A stretch of 64,000 nucleotides of DNA from Tabrizicola_A sp044377735 (GTDB lineage: Bacteria > Pseudomonadota > Alphaproteobacteria > Rhodobacterales > Rhodobacteraceae). Shown piece after piece: positions 24,954 to 33,002 of this stretch (its first letter is position 1; every line of letters starts with the position of its first letter). The notes beneath the pieces were generated by a model that worked only from the letters and a program-made list of their open reading frames with translations, ran no database searches and was not told where the DNA came from. Location of the stretch: the NCBI GenBank assembly GCA_044377735.1, contig JBILYK010000004.1, positions 1 to 64,000 on the forward strand, written 5' to 3'. The position numbers and the translations under genes are program-made.

Positions 24954-25049
24954 CTTCAGATCCTTTGCCATCAACCCCAGAGGCCCCTTGAGAACCCATG
25001 CGCGCCCAAAGGTCCGGCCCCCTTACAGGGACCAGACCCACCGACTCGA

Positions 25050-26258
25050 TTAGGAGACAGCGACACACAGCAGCTTGATCGCTGCAAAGTCGGTGACATC
25101 GCCGCCCACGCGCTTGTTGGCGTAGAACAGCACATTCGGCTTGGCCGAGAAGGGATCGCGCAGGATGCGCAGATCGGGGCGCTCGGCAATGGTGTAACCG
25201 GCCGTGAAGTCGCCAAAGGCGATGGGGTGGCTGTTTGCGGCCACATCCGGCATATCCTCGCAGATCAGAACAGGATAGCCCATCAGACGCGCGGGCTCCC
25301 CGGCCTGCAGGCTATCGCCCCACATAAAGCGGCCATCGGCATCCTTCATCTTGCGCACCGCGCCTGCAGTTTTCGAATTCATGATAAAAGTGCCGTTAGC
25401 GCGGTAATCCGCCCCCAGCGCATAGACCAGATTGACGATGCAATCGCTTGCATTGGTAGTGGCAAAATCCGCCGCAGCGCCCGTCGGGATGTAGCCCAGA
25501 CTGCCCCAGGTCCAGGACGCGTTGGCCACCTTCGGCGGCAACAAAATGCCGCGCGGCTTGTCCACACCATCACCGTTGATAAAGGCCGCCGCCTCGGCAC
25601 GGATAAAGCGCGTAGCGATCTTGCCGGCAAGCCAACCTTCCACGTCAAAGGCGCTGTCATCCAGCAACCGCTGGCTGGCCTTCGGCATGGCCGACAGCTC
25701 ATGCAGCTTGATCGAGATCCGCTCAATCGTCGGGGTCCCGGTTTCCGCTTGCGGCGCAACCTCGGTGGCCCAGCCCGAGCCAACTTCCGACCGATCGATC
25801 AGCACGTCGAACGACGTCGCATCCACCTGAACCACATTGGCCGCAGCGCGCAAGCTAGAGGTCGACACCAGCATCGAACGAACGGTCTCGGCGGTTTGCG
25901 GATCCACAAGATAGCCGCCATCGGCAGCCACCGCGGTCGACAAGGCCTTGCCCTCCAGAACAAGGCCACGCAAGCCATCATCATCGCCCGAGCGCAAGTA
26001 GGCGCCAAAGGCCTTCTTGTGGGGCACTTCCACCTCGGCACTGGTGGCCAGTGCAGGGCGGCCAAAAGTCATTTGTTTGCGATCCAGCATGGTCAAACGC
26101 TCTTCCTGATGTTGCAATGATTGTTTCACGTCGCTCTGAAAGCCTCTGAAAGCGTTCAGAAATCCTTCCAGAGCGGTTTTCACGTCCGCTGCCGGAGTTT
26201 GGGCGGCTCTGGTGGCCAAAGGCACACCTTCCCCGGCCCGAGCCTTTGTCTCGGTCAT
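25050..26258 (-). CDS. GTA major capsid protein, HK97 fold (g5)
   Basis: The protein is 402 residues from ATG 26258, set by AAGGA eight bases upstream. The N-terminal ~100 residues form a helical delta-domain (TALEGFLNAFRGFQSDVKQS), which the g4 protease is expected to remove. The mature HK97-fold shell protein follows: GDDDGLRGLVLEGKALSTAV, PQTAETVRSMLVSTSSLRAA, and the C-terminal block RLMGYPVLICEDMPDVA. It is the main structural protein of the GTA head. Confidence 0.95.
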   Translation of the reverse strand: MTETKARAGEGVPLATRAAQTPAADVKTALEGFLNAFRGFQSDVKQSLQHQEERLTMLDRKQMTFGRPALATSAEVEVPHKKAFGAYLRSGDDDGLRGLVLEGKALSTAVAADGGYLVDPQTAETVRSMLVSTSSLRAAANVVQVDATSFDVLIDRSEVGSGWATEVAPQAETGTPTIERISIKLHELSAMPKASQRLLDDSAFDVEGWLAGKIATRFIRAEAAAFINGDGVDKPRGILLPPKVANASWTWGSLGYIPTGAAADFATTNASDCIVNLVYALGADYRANGTFIMNSKTAGAVRKMKDADGRFMWGDSLQAGEPARLMGYPVLICEDMPDVAANSHPIAFGDFTAGYTIAERPDLRILRDPFSAKPNVLFYANKRVGGDVTDFAAIKLLCVAVS

Positions 26259-26293
26259 TCCAGTCATCCTTCGGTTTCGTTGAAAATCCGGGC

Positions 26294-26863
26294 CTAGGGC
26301 CGCCCAGCCATGGCCTCTGCCGCCTCTGTCAAGGCCTGCGCCAATCGGCGCCAAGTCTCGGCCTCGGGGTCATCACCCTTGGCCGCCACCCGCGCCTCGG
26401 GAAGCATTGGAAAGGTCACCAAGGACACCTCCCAAAGCTCCAACTCCTGCAAAAGGCGTTGGCCCTTGCCATCTCGCTCTGCCTTGACGGTCCGATAGCC
26501 AATCGACAGCCCGTCAATCGCCCCCGCTGCCAACAAGGCCGCCGCCTCGCGGCCCTTCGCCACGTCGTGCAACAAGCGCCCCTTGACCCACAGGCCCGTG
26601 GCATCCTCGCGCACCTCATCCCAAATGCCGATCGGCTGGGCCGGGTCATGCTGCCACAGCATCTTGACCGCCCGACCCGCCGCCGCGAGCCGTTTCAGAC
26701 TGGCCGCATAGGCACCCTTCACGACCACATCGCCGCCCTGATCGCGCTTGCCAAACAGGCTGGCATAGCCCTCGATCCCGTGACCATCGATCACCCGCAG
26801 GCCCATCCCGGCTCCGGCAGGTGCCTGCATGTCCTTACGCTCCAATCCACCATCCATCGCCAT
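26294..26863 (-). CDS. GTA prohead protease, HK97 family (g4)
   Basis: A 189-residue HK97-type serine protease that matures the capsid. The fold block GIEGYASLFGKRDQGGDVV is followed by the catalytic His in KMLWQHDPAQPIG and the catalytic Ser in IDGLSIGYRTVKAERDG. LWEVSLVTFPMLPEARV closes the domain. Length is as expected. It lies 16 bp after g3.5. Confidence 0.94.
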   Translation of the reverse strand: MAMDGGLERKDMQAPAGAGMGLRVIDGHGIEGYASLFGKRDQGGDVVVKGAYAASLKRLAAAGRAVKMLWQHDPAQPIGIWDEVREDATGLWVKGRLLHDVAKGREAAALLAAGAIDGLSIGYRTVKAERDGKGQRLLQELELWEVSLVTFPMLPEARVAAKGDDPEAETWRRLAQALTEAAEAMAGRP

Positions 26864-26879
26864 ATCTCACCTCACCATT

Positions 26880-27122
26880 CTACCTAGTGGCCGCCTGGAT
26901 CAACGCCTCAGCCATCTGCGCCAGCATAAAGGCTGCAACCCCGTAAACACCCAACCAGATGCGCTTCTCCAACCGCTCCAGCACGGCATCAATCTGGCTT
27001 AGCCGCCACTCCAGTGCCGCCCAACGCTCCTCGGCCACACGTTCATTGGCCTCGATCCGGGCAGCGGCGGCGTCAAAACTGTCGTAGACAAAGCGCGACC
27101 CGCTTTCGCCCGGCTTCCTCAC
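26880..27122 (-). CDS. Small GTA head-formation membrane protein (g3.5)
   Basis: The 80-residue protein has an N-terminal amphipathic coiled-coil segment (AAAARIEANERVAEERWAAL) and one hydrophobic helix near the C-terminus (WLGVYGVAAFMLAQMAEALI). It matches by position and layout the rcc01685-type protein between portal and protease in RcGTA. Its exact role in head assembly is unclear. It overlaps the portal gene by four bases. Confidence 0.85.
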   Translation of the reverse strand: MRKPGESGSRFVYDSFDAAAARIEANERVAEERWAALEWRLSQIDAVLERLEKRIWLGVYGVAAFMLAQMAEALIQAATR

Positions 27123-28414
27123 GCCTCACCATCCTCCGCCGTGCTGTCTTCAGGCAGACGCGGCAGGCCCAAAAGCACCCGCTTTTCGGCAGGGGTCAGG
27201 AAATCCGCCGACCCTACCCGCACCCATTGCTGATCACGCTCCACCGCAAGCGCGGGGATCTGATCCAGATCAGGGCGCAACTCCACCACATCGCCCGTGA
27301 AGCCCGACAGCCAATGCGACACGCCCGCCACCACGCGCTGCACCAAGGGCAGCACCGTCAGCCGGTAAAACGCGCGGTTCGCCTCTTGGTAATTGGCATA
27401 GGTGGCATCGCCCGGAATGCCCATCAGCATCGGCGGCACCCCAAAGGCGATGGCAATCTCACGCGCCGCCGCCTCTTTGGTTTTCTGAAACTCCATGTCG
27501 CTGGGCGAAAAGCCCATCGGCTTCCAATCCAAACCGCCCTCCAGCAACATCGGCCGCCCGGCATTGCGCGCGCCCTGGTGGTGGCTCTCCATCTCGCTCA
27601 ACAACCGGTCATATTGGTCGGCCGACAAATGGCTTTGCCCATCTGCACCTTTGTACACAATCGCCCCCGAAGGCCGTGCTGCATTGTCCAACAGCGCCTT
27701 TGACCAAGCACTCGCGCTGGTGTGCACGTCCAACGCCACCGCCGCCGCCTGCATCGGGCTGAACCCGTAATGGTCATCCTGCGGATGGAAGGTCTTGATA
27801 TGGCAAATCGGCAGCAGCTCGGCCGTCATCGCAAAGCGGTGCGTGCGCCCCGACACGGTGTAGTCATAGGCCACCGGCCAACCGTCCACTCCCGGCACCA
27901 AAGCCATCCGGTCTGACCGCAGCACATGCAGCTCCCCCGGCAGCGCGCCCGTCCCCGGCACCGCCTCAATATAGGCATTGCCCGACAGCAAAAGATGGCC
28001 ATAGATCGCCTCAAACAGCTCAGCCCGCCCCTGCACCCCATTGGGGCGACGGATCAGGTCCAAGACCGGATGCGCCTCATAGCGCCGGTCGGCATCCTGC
28101 AAAACCAAGGGAAGCGCCGCCGCCGCCTCGGCAATCAGCTTGACCGCGCGAAAGCCGATCGGATTGCCCTGAAACCCCGACCGCGCCAAGCTCACCGCAT
28201 CGCGCGGGCTCCACGCAACCCGGCCTGATGAGCCAAAGGCCACCACACGCCCCGTGGCCGAGGACTTTGCCTCGGTCACAAAACCCCTTGCATTGGCCGA
28301 AGCCTTTGCCTCGGTCACAAAACCCCCAGCATTGGCCGAGGCCTTAACCTCGGTCACACCCACCGCAGCCGTCTTCTCCACCACCGGCGCACGCTTCAGG
28401 AAATCGAATACCAT
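27119..28414 (-). CDS. GTA portal protein (g3)
   Basis: The 431-residue HK97-type portal forms the ring at the vertex through which DNA enters and leaves. The family core includes VAWSPRDAVSLARSGFQGNP, PIGFRAVKLIAEAAAALPLV, GNAYIEAVPGTG and the clamp region AIAFGVPPMLMGIPGDATYA. Residues 20-56 are unusual: a 13-residue unit (VTEAKASANARGF) occurs nearly three times before the conserved domain. The rest is intact. It follows g2 by 117 bp. Confidence 0.95.
   Translation of the reverse strand: MVFDFLKRAPVVEKTAAVGVTEVKASANAGGFVTEAKASANARGFVTEAKSSATGRVVAFGSSGRVAWSPRDAVSLARSGFQGNPIGFRAVKLIAEAAAALPLVLQDADRRYEAHPVLDLIRRPNGVQGRAELFEAIYGHLLLSGNAYIEAVPGTGALPGELHVLRSDRMALVPGVDGWPVAYDYTVSGRTHRFAMTAELLPICHIKTFHPQDDHYGFSPMQAAAVALDVHTSASAWSKALLDNAARPSGAIVYKGADGQSHLSADQYDRLLSEMESHHQGARNAGRPMLLEGGLDWKPMGFSPSDMEFQKTKEAAAREIAIAFGVPPMLMGIPGDATYANYQEANRAFYRLTVLPLVQRVVAGVSHWLSGFTGDVVELRPDLDQIPALAVERDQQWVRVGSADFLTPAEKRVLLGLPRLPEDSTAEDGEA
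28247..28357 (-). repeat. 39-bp tandem repeats inside the portal gene
   Basis: Nearly three in-frame copies of a 39-bp unit lie at 28319-28357, 28280-28318 and, partly, 28247-28279. They encode VTEVKASANAGGF, VTEAKASANARGF and VTEAKSSATGR. The unit keeps reading frame, so copy number can vary without breaking the gene. It is in the flexible N-terminal arm before the portal core. Confidence 0.9.
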
Positions 28415-28531
28415 CTCGCAAAGCTCCTTTGTCGCGCGCCGCGCTGTAGGCCCGCCGTTCCCGGTCCCCCGCTCAGGGGCCGCTGTCTTGTGATCTGAAC
28501 GTCACCCTAAGGTGACAATGCTTAAGGGCCG

Positions 28532-29878
28532 TTAACCGAGCGTGCGCAACCTTGGCGCGACAAAGGCTTGGGATGGATCCACAATCAGCTCCGTCAGCGC
28601 CCAAACCAGCGCATCCACCCGGTCAGGGCTGCCCTTGCCCATGTAGCCTTGCACCGTCATTCGACACATTTGCTCTTCCAAAGCGGCAAGCCCCCGCAGA
28701 TGCGCAACGCGCCCCTGCTCATACAAGGCCGCCACCGGCTCGGCCCGCGCAACCTTGCCCTTGCTGGCATGCACCGCCTTGATCGGCACCAGCGCATCCA
28801 CGCCCCGGATGACGCTGGTCACCAGATCCCCGCCTTGGTTCACCTCCACCACGAGCCGATCCGCACGATGCCGCGCCATGGCCGCCAAGGCGGCTCGTGC
28901 CCAGGTCTCGGGCGAGGACATCCGCACCGACGCATCCTCCAACACCACGGCACGCCAGTTTTGCGGCGGCCCTTCGGTCACCGCCCCCACCACCACGATG
29001 CCGCATTCATCGCTGCCGCCGCCCTGGCTTACCGCGGGGTCAACCGCCACTACGATCCGGTTAAAGACAGGAACAACCTCCACACGCCCCGCCTCCAACT
29101 GCGCCGCAGACCACAGACTGCCCTCTACATCCTCTAACAAGACCCCGTCCAACTCTTGCCGACCCAGCCGCGTGCCGCCATAGCGCGCGCGCACTTCCTC
29201 AAGAAAACTCGCCGCCAGATGCGCGCGGTTGGCTTCTGTCGGTGCATGGGTGGTCACGGTCGAAGGGTTCTTCAAGATCGCCTTCAGCACCTCAACATTC
29301 TGCGGCGTCGTCGTCACCACCTGCCGAGGTGCGTCGCCCAGCCGCAGGCCAAACTGCAATTGATCCCAGGCCTCTTGCGCCTTGGGCCATTTTGCCAACT
29401 CATCGGCCCAGGCCGCATCAAACTGCGGGCCGCGCAAACTCGCCGGATCATGGGCCGAAAACACCTGCGCCACCGCACCATTGGGCCAGACAAGCTGGCG
29501 CCGCGTCGCCTGCCAATCGGGCCGCCGATCCGGCGGAGAGCAGGCCAAGATCCCGCTCTCCCCCATCACCATCACCTCACGCACCTGATCCACCGTCTCG
29601 CCGACAAGCGCGACCCGCCGCGCGCGTCCCGGTGCCATCGGGGTCGCCCCCTCCACCTCGGCGCGCACCCATTCTGCCCCAGCGCGGGTTTTGCCCGCAC
29701 CGCGGCCTCCCATGATCACCCATGTTTTCCAAGCGCCGTCCGGCGGCAACTGATGCGGCAATGCCCAGAACTCAAACAGCCACGGCAGCGCCAACAGCGC
29801 ATTGTCGCTGAGCCCTTCCAAAAACGCCTCAATCGCCTCCGGCGTCGCGGAGGCGAGCCAACCTGCGCCCGATTTCAT
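28532..29878 (-). CDS. GTA large terminase (g2)
   Basis: The 448-residue DNA-packaging motor has the Walker A GGRGAGKT at residues 57-64, the family block ALPWLFEFWALPHQLPP before it, and ATPase-core sequences such as DAAWADELAKWPKAQEAWDQ. The C-terminal RNase H-like nuclease has its first acidic residue in VVAVDPAVSQGG. It packages random host DNA in headful fashion in RcGTA. ATG 29878 is chosen since conservation begins there as I recall it; it overlaps g1 by 50 bp. A longer start at 29965 would overlap g1 by 137 bp. Confidence 0.94.
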   Translation of the reverse strand: MKSGAGWLASATPEAIEAFLEGLSDNALLALPWLFEFWALPHQLPPDGAWKTWVIMGGRGAGKTRAGAEWVRAEVEGATPMAPGRARRVALVGETVDQVREVMVMGESGILACSPPDRRPDWQATRRQLVWPNGAVAQVFSAHDPASLRGPQFDAAWADELAKWPKAQEAWDQLQFGLRLGDAPRQVVTTTPQNVEVLKAILKNPSTVTTHAPTEANRAHLAASFLEEVRARYGGTRLGRQELDGVLLEDVEGSLWSAAQLEAGRVEVVPVFNRIVVAVDPAVSQGGGSDECGIVVVGAVTEGPPQNWRAVVLEDASVRMSSPETWARAALAAMARHRADRLVVEVNQGGDLVTSVIRGVDALVPIKAVHASKGKVARAEPVAALYEQGRVAHLRGLAALEEQMCRMTVQGYMGKGSPDRVDALVWALTELIVDPSQAFVAPRLRTLG

Positions 29879-30152
29879 CGCGCGCGGCGTCCATGTCGAG
29901 CGCGCCGGTTCCGACAGACCCGACAACTTGTTTACGGAGTTTTTCAACACGATTCCCTTCTTCAATGGCCAGTTGCACCGCCGCTTTCAGCCCCTTGATG
30001 CACTCCACCGCGTCCTTGACCTTGCCGAGCTCGCCGGACTTGATCGAATGAACGGTGCTTGCCAAAGCCTCAGCCGCCTCACGCAGCCAGATTTCCGTGG
30101 TCGCCAGCATGTCGACTGGCGGCTTGTTCCCCGAGGAGAAATTGATTGTCAT
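29829..30152 (-). CDS. GTA small terminase-like protein (g1)
   Basis: The 107-residue protein is first in the GTA operon. It is mostly helical, with long charged helices (STVHSIKSGELGKVKDAVEC, then LKAAVQLAIEEGNRVEKLRK) and the short motif DMDAARDEIGRRLARLRDAG at the C-terminus. Position and size match RcGTA gp1, which works as the small terminase. No classical HTH is evident. Its end overlaps the terminase start. Confidence 0.87.
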   Translation of the reverse strand: MTINFSSGNKPPVDMLATTEIWLREAAEALASTVHSIKSGELGKVKDAVECIKGLKAAVQLAIEEGNRVEKLRKQVVGSVGTGALDMDAARDEIGRRLARLRDAGGD

Positions 30153-30198
30153 CGTCGCTGACCTGCCCCTTCATGCTCCCCACATGCGTAAAATGAAA

Positions 30199-30227
30199 AA
30201 GCGGCACGAGGTTGCCCCCGGCCGCTT
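30199..30227 (-). terminator. Terminator-like hairpin in the leader of the GTA operon
   Basis: On the minus strand AAGCGGC pairs with GCCGCTT around a 15-nt GC-rich loop (+ strand arms 30199-30205 and 30221-30227), and the stem runs into five T. It lies between the candidate GTA promoter (about 30253-30281) and g1 (30152). It could be the mltG terminator, a GTA attenuator, or both. Confidence 0.6.
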
Positions 30228-30252
30228 GCCCATCTCTCCTAGCATGACAAAA

Positions 30253-30281
30253 ACCCTAGCTGAGGGCGCACGCAAAGTCAA
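30253..30281 (-). promoter_or_regulatory. Candidate GTA operon promoter
   Basis: On the minus strand TTGACT (30281-30276) is followed after 17 bp by TAGGGT (30258-30253), giving a leader of about 94 nt to g1. The -35 is good and the -10 weak, as would fit an activator-dependent promoter such as the GafA-controlled RcGTA promoter. This is sequence inference only. Confidence 0.4.
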
Positions 30282-30313
30282 TAAAATTCCGATTTATAAC
30301 AAGAGCTTGCCGT

Positions 30314-30331
30314 GCGCAGCTTTAACTGCGC
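30314..30331 (-). other. Hairpin just after mltG
   Basis: GCGCAG (30314-30319) and CTGCGC (30326-30331) form a perfect 6-bp stem with a CTTTAA loop, 9 bp past the mltG stop codon on the minus strand. No T-run follows directly, so it may stabilise the mRNA end or act as a weak terminator. Confidence 0.45.
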
Positions 30332-30339
30332 GTTAACCT

Positions 30340-31530
30340 TCAATCCCCCGCCGCGCCCAGTGCGTCAGCCTCTTCTTGCGCCTTGAGCAACTCCGCCTCA
30401 ATTGCGCGCCACTTGGCGACATTGGCGTTATGCTCCCCCAGCGTGCGGGCAAAGGCATGGCCCCCCGTGCCGTCAGCCACAAAGAACAAGAAGTCCGACC
30501 CGTCCGGGTTCAACGCTGCCTCAATCGCCGCACGGCCTGGATTGGCAATTGGCCCCGGCGGCAAGCCATCAATGACATAGGTATTATAGGGCGTCTCGCG
30601 CCGCAACTCGCTTTGCCGCAGCCCACGCCCCAAAACACCCTCGCCATTGGTGACGCCGTAAATCACCGTGGGGTCGGTCTGCAACCGCATCCCCTGCCGC
30701 AAACGGTTGACGAATACGCTCGCCACCCGGCCCCGCTCTTCGGCCACCGCCGTTTCCTTTTCCACGATCGAGGCCATGACCATCGCCTCTTCGGGCGTGT
30801 CATAGGGCAGATCAGCAGCGCGCGCCGCCCAAAGCTCGGCCATGATCCGCTCTTGCCGCTCGGCCATCTCGCCCAACAGCGCCGCGCGGTCTGCGCCTCG
30901 GTCGACCTCATAGCTGTCCGGGGCCAAAGACCCCTCTGGCGGCACCTGATCCAGCTCACCCACCATGAATTCGGCCCGCTCAAGCCCCTCAACCACCTGC
31001 CAACTGGTGACACCTTCGGCCACAGTGATGCGCAAGCGCACATCATCCGCTGCCGCCGCCTCGGTATACTCAACTGGCACCGGCCCCACAGCCGGGTCAA
31101 ACTTCACCACCTCGACATAGCGGTTGGTTGCCGGGTCCAACTCACGCAGCACCACATCCGTACTGTTCACGCTGATGCGGAAGTTCACCTCGCGCCCACA
31201 GCTCGACTGGCCACCGGCCGTCAACTGGTCAATCACCTGTTCCATCGAAGATCCCGGCGGGATCAGATAACTGCCGAATTTCAGCGCCCCACTCTTGTCG
31301 GTGTAATCCGCGCCAATGCGGAAGATCCGCGCGTCACTGATCGCCCCCTGCGCCTGCAAAGCCCGGCTCACTTGGCTTAGACTGGCGCCGCGCTCTACCT
31401 TGAAACACACCGCCTGGGTCAAGGGGCCCGGCCCCGTATAGGCCTGCCGACCCCACGCCAGTAGGCCCGCCGCAACAACCAGCAGCACAATGAACAACGT
31501 CAGCGCGTTCGAGGCAACCGCGCGCCACAT
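30340..31530 (-). CDS. mltG: Endolytic murein transglycosylase MltG
   Basis: MltG cuts nascent glycan strands at the inner membrane and helps set their length. The 396-residue protein has an N-terminal transmembrane helix (NALTLFIVLLVVAAGLLAW), a LysM-like region, and the YceG catalytic domain. The catalytic Glu lies in ASIVEKETAVAEERGRVA, followed by FVNRLRQGMRLQTDPTVIYG and GLPPGPIANPGRAAIEAALN. It is three bases downstream of fabF, so the two are an operon. The GTA begins 187 bp further on. Confidence 0.94.
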   Translation of the reverse strand: MWRAVASNALTLFIVLLVVAAGLLAWGRQAYTGPGPLTQAVCFKVERGASLSQVSRALQAQGAISDARIFRIGADYTDKSGALKFGSYLIPPGSSMEQVIDQLTAGGQSSCGREVNFRISVNSTDVVLRELDPATNRYVEVVKFDPAVGPVPVEYTEAAAADDVRLRITVAEGVTSWQVVEGLERAEFMVGELDQVPPEGSLAPDSYEVDRGADRAALLGEMAERQERIMAELWAARAADLPYDTPEEAMVMASIVEKETAVAEERGRVASVFVNRLRQGMRLQTDPTVIYGVTNGEGVLGRGLRQSELRRETPYNTYVIDGLPPGPIANPGRAAIEAALNPDGSDFLFFVADGTGGHAFARTLGEHNANVAKWRAIEAELLKAQEEADALGAAGD

Positions 31531-31533
31531 GGC

Positions 31534-32793
31534 TTATCTCACCCGGCCCAGCACAAGGCTGGCATTGGTGCCGCCAAAGCCAAAGCTGTTGGACAAAGCG
31601 AAGTCAATCTTGCGCTTTACGGCCTTGTTGGGTGCAAGGTCCAACTTGGGCTGCACTGCAGGCGTGTCAAGGTTGATCGTCGGCGGCGCGATCTGGTCGC
31701 GCAAGGCCAGCACGCAGAAGATCGCCTCTACCGCACCCGCAGCCCCCAACAAATGCCCAATCGAGGATTTGGTTGATGACATCGTGACCTTGCCTGCTGC
31801 ATCACCCAAGAGCCGCTCAACCGCGCCAAGCTCGATCGTATCCGCCATGGTCGAGGTGCCATGCGCGTTGATGTAATCCACTTTGTCGGCCGTGATCCCA
31901 GCGCGGTTCAGCGCCATGGTCATCGACCGGAACCCGCCATCACCATCTTCCGAAGGGGCGGTGATATGATAAGCATCGCCCGACATGCCATAGCCCAGCA
32001 CCTCGGCGTAGATCTTCGCCCCACGCGCCTTGGCGTGCTCATATTCTTCCAACACCACAACGCCTGCGCCCTCGCCCATCACAAACCCATCACGGTCTGC
32101 GTCATAGGGGCGGCTCGCCTTGGTAGGCTCATGGGCACGCTTGGTCGACAGCGCCTTGCAGGCATTGAACCCGGCAATACCAATCTCGCTGATCGGGCTT
32201 TCTGCGCCCCCGGCGACCATCACATCGGCGTCGCCAAAGGCAATCATTCGCGCAGCATCGCCAATCGCATGCGCGCCCGTCGAACAGGCGGTCACAACAG
32301 CATGGTTCGGCCCCTTGAAGCCAAAGCGAATAGACACCTGCCCCGACACAAGGTTGATCAGCGCGCCCGGAATAAAGAAGGGCGAGACGCGCTTTGGGCC
32401 CTTTTCCTTGATCAAGACCGCTGTCTCGGCGATTGAGGTCAGCCCGCCGATGCCCGAGCCGATCATCACCCCCGTGCGGCAACGATCTTCCTCTGTCACC
32501 GGCTCCCAGCCTGAATCCCGCACCGCCTGTATTGCGGCGGTCATGCCGTAAAGAATGAAGTCATCCACCTTGCGGCGGTCCTTGGGCTCCATCCAGTCAT
32601 CCGGGTTGAAGGTGCCGTCCGTGCCATCCCCCATCGGGATCTCGCAGGCATATTGCGTCACAACATTCACCGGGTCGAACCGGGTGATCGGCCCCGCGCC
32701 TGACTGGCCAGCCAACAGACGGCTCCAGGTTTCCTCAACCCCGCAGGCCAGCGGCGTAACCATCCCCAGACCTGTGACCACCACTCGACGCAT
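31534..32793 (-). CDS. fabF: Beta-ketoacyl-ACP synthase II
   Basis: FabF condenses malonyl-ACP with acyl-ACP in fatty acid elongation. The 419-residue protein starts MRRVVVTGLGMVTPLACGVE at ATG 32793. The active-site Cys is in VVTACSTGAHAIGDA, and the two His in NAHGTSTMADTIELGA and SSIGHLLGAAGAVEA. FGFGGTNASLVLGRV closes the thiolase fold. An in-frame ATG at 32838 would add 15 unconserved residues. It is divergent from the TetR gene. Confidence 0.96.
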   Translation of the reverse strand: MRRVVVTGLGMVTPLACGVEETWSRLLAGQSGAGPITRFDPVNVVTQYACEIPMGDGTDGTFNPDDWMEPKDRRKVDDFILYGMTAAIQAVRDSGWEPVTEEDRCRTGVMIGSGIGGLTSIAETAVLIKEKGPKRVSPFFIPGALINLVSGQVSIRFGFKGPNHAVVTACSTGAHAIGDAARMIAFGDADVMVAGGAESPISEIGIAGFNACKALSTKRAHEPTKASRPYDADRDGFVMGEGAGVVVLEEYEHAKARGAKIYAEVLGYGMSGDAYHITAPSEDGDGGFRSMTMALNRAGITADKVDYINAHGTSTMADTIELGAVERLLGDAAGKVTMSSTKSSIGHLLGAAGAVEAIFCVLALRDQIAPPTINLDTPAVQPKLDLAPNKAVKRKIDFALSNSFGFGGTNASLVLGRVR

Positions 32794-32936
32794 GTCGACC
32801 CTCCTGACCTCGTGTCGTTCCATCCTCGCCTGATACACGCGAGCCTCCCACTTCGCAACGGGAACTGGCCAAACCCCGCTGATGACCTATCTGACTCACG
32901 GCAGACATTCACCCCCGCCCGACCATGCCCGGGGGC

Positions 32937-32981
32937 TTGATCTTTTGCCACGAATATCTAAGTATGAATGAACGTTCACTC
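32937..32981 (+). promoter_or_regulatory. tetR-RND operon promoter with TetR-type operator
   Basis: GAATGAACGTTCACTC (32966-32981) is a 16-bp palindrome mismatched at one symmetric pair and matches the GAATGAACGTTCATTC-like operators of AcrR/TetR-family regulators. A possible -35 TTGATC (32937-32942) with TAAGTA (32959-32964) lies just upstream, so the operator would cover the transcription start. This supports autorepression by the downstream TetR protein. Confidence 0.6.
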
Positions 32982-33002
32982 TCACATGGCAGACCTACAC
33001 CC

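Noticed and set aside
28247..28357. CRISPR-like repeat array
   Set aside because: The repeats are directly adjacent, in frame, inside the portal gene, with no spacers and no cas genes nearby.
16108..30152. Active temperate prophage
   Set aside because: No integrase, repressor, replication or lysis genes are present and no att sites are visible; gene order and sizes match the domesticated GTA rather than a phage.
32925..33002. N-terminal extension of the TetR protein
   Set aside because: It would start upstream of the palindromic operator and includes sequence unlike TetR proteins; ATG 33003 begins 20 or so residues before the HTH, as usual.
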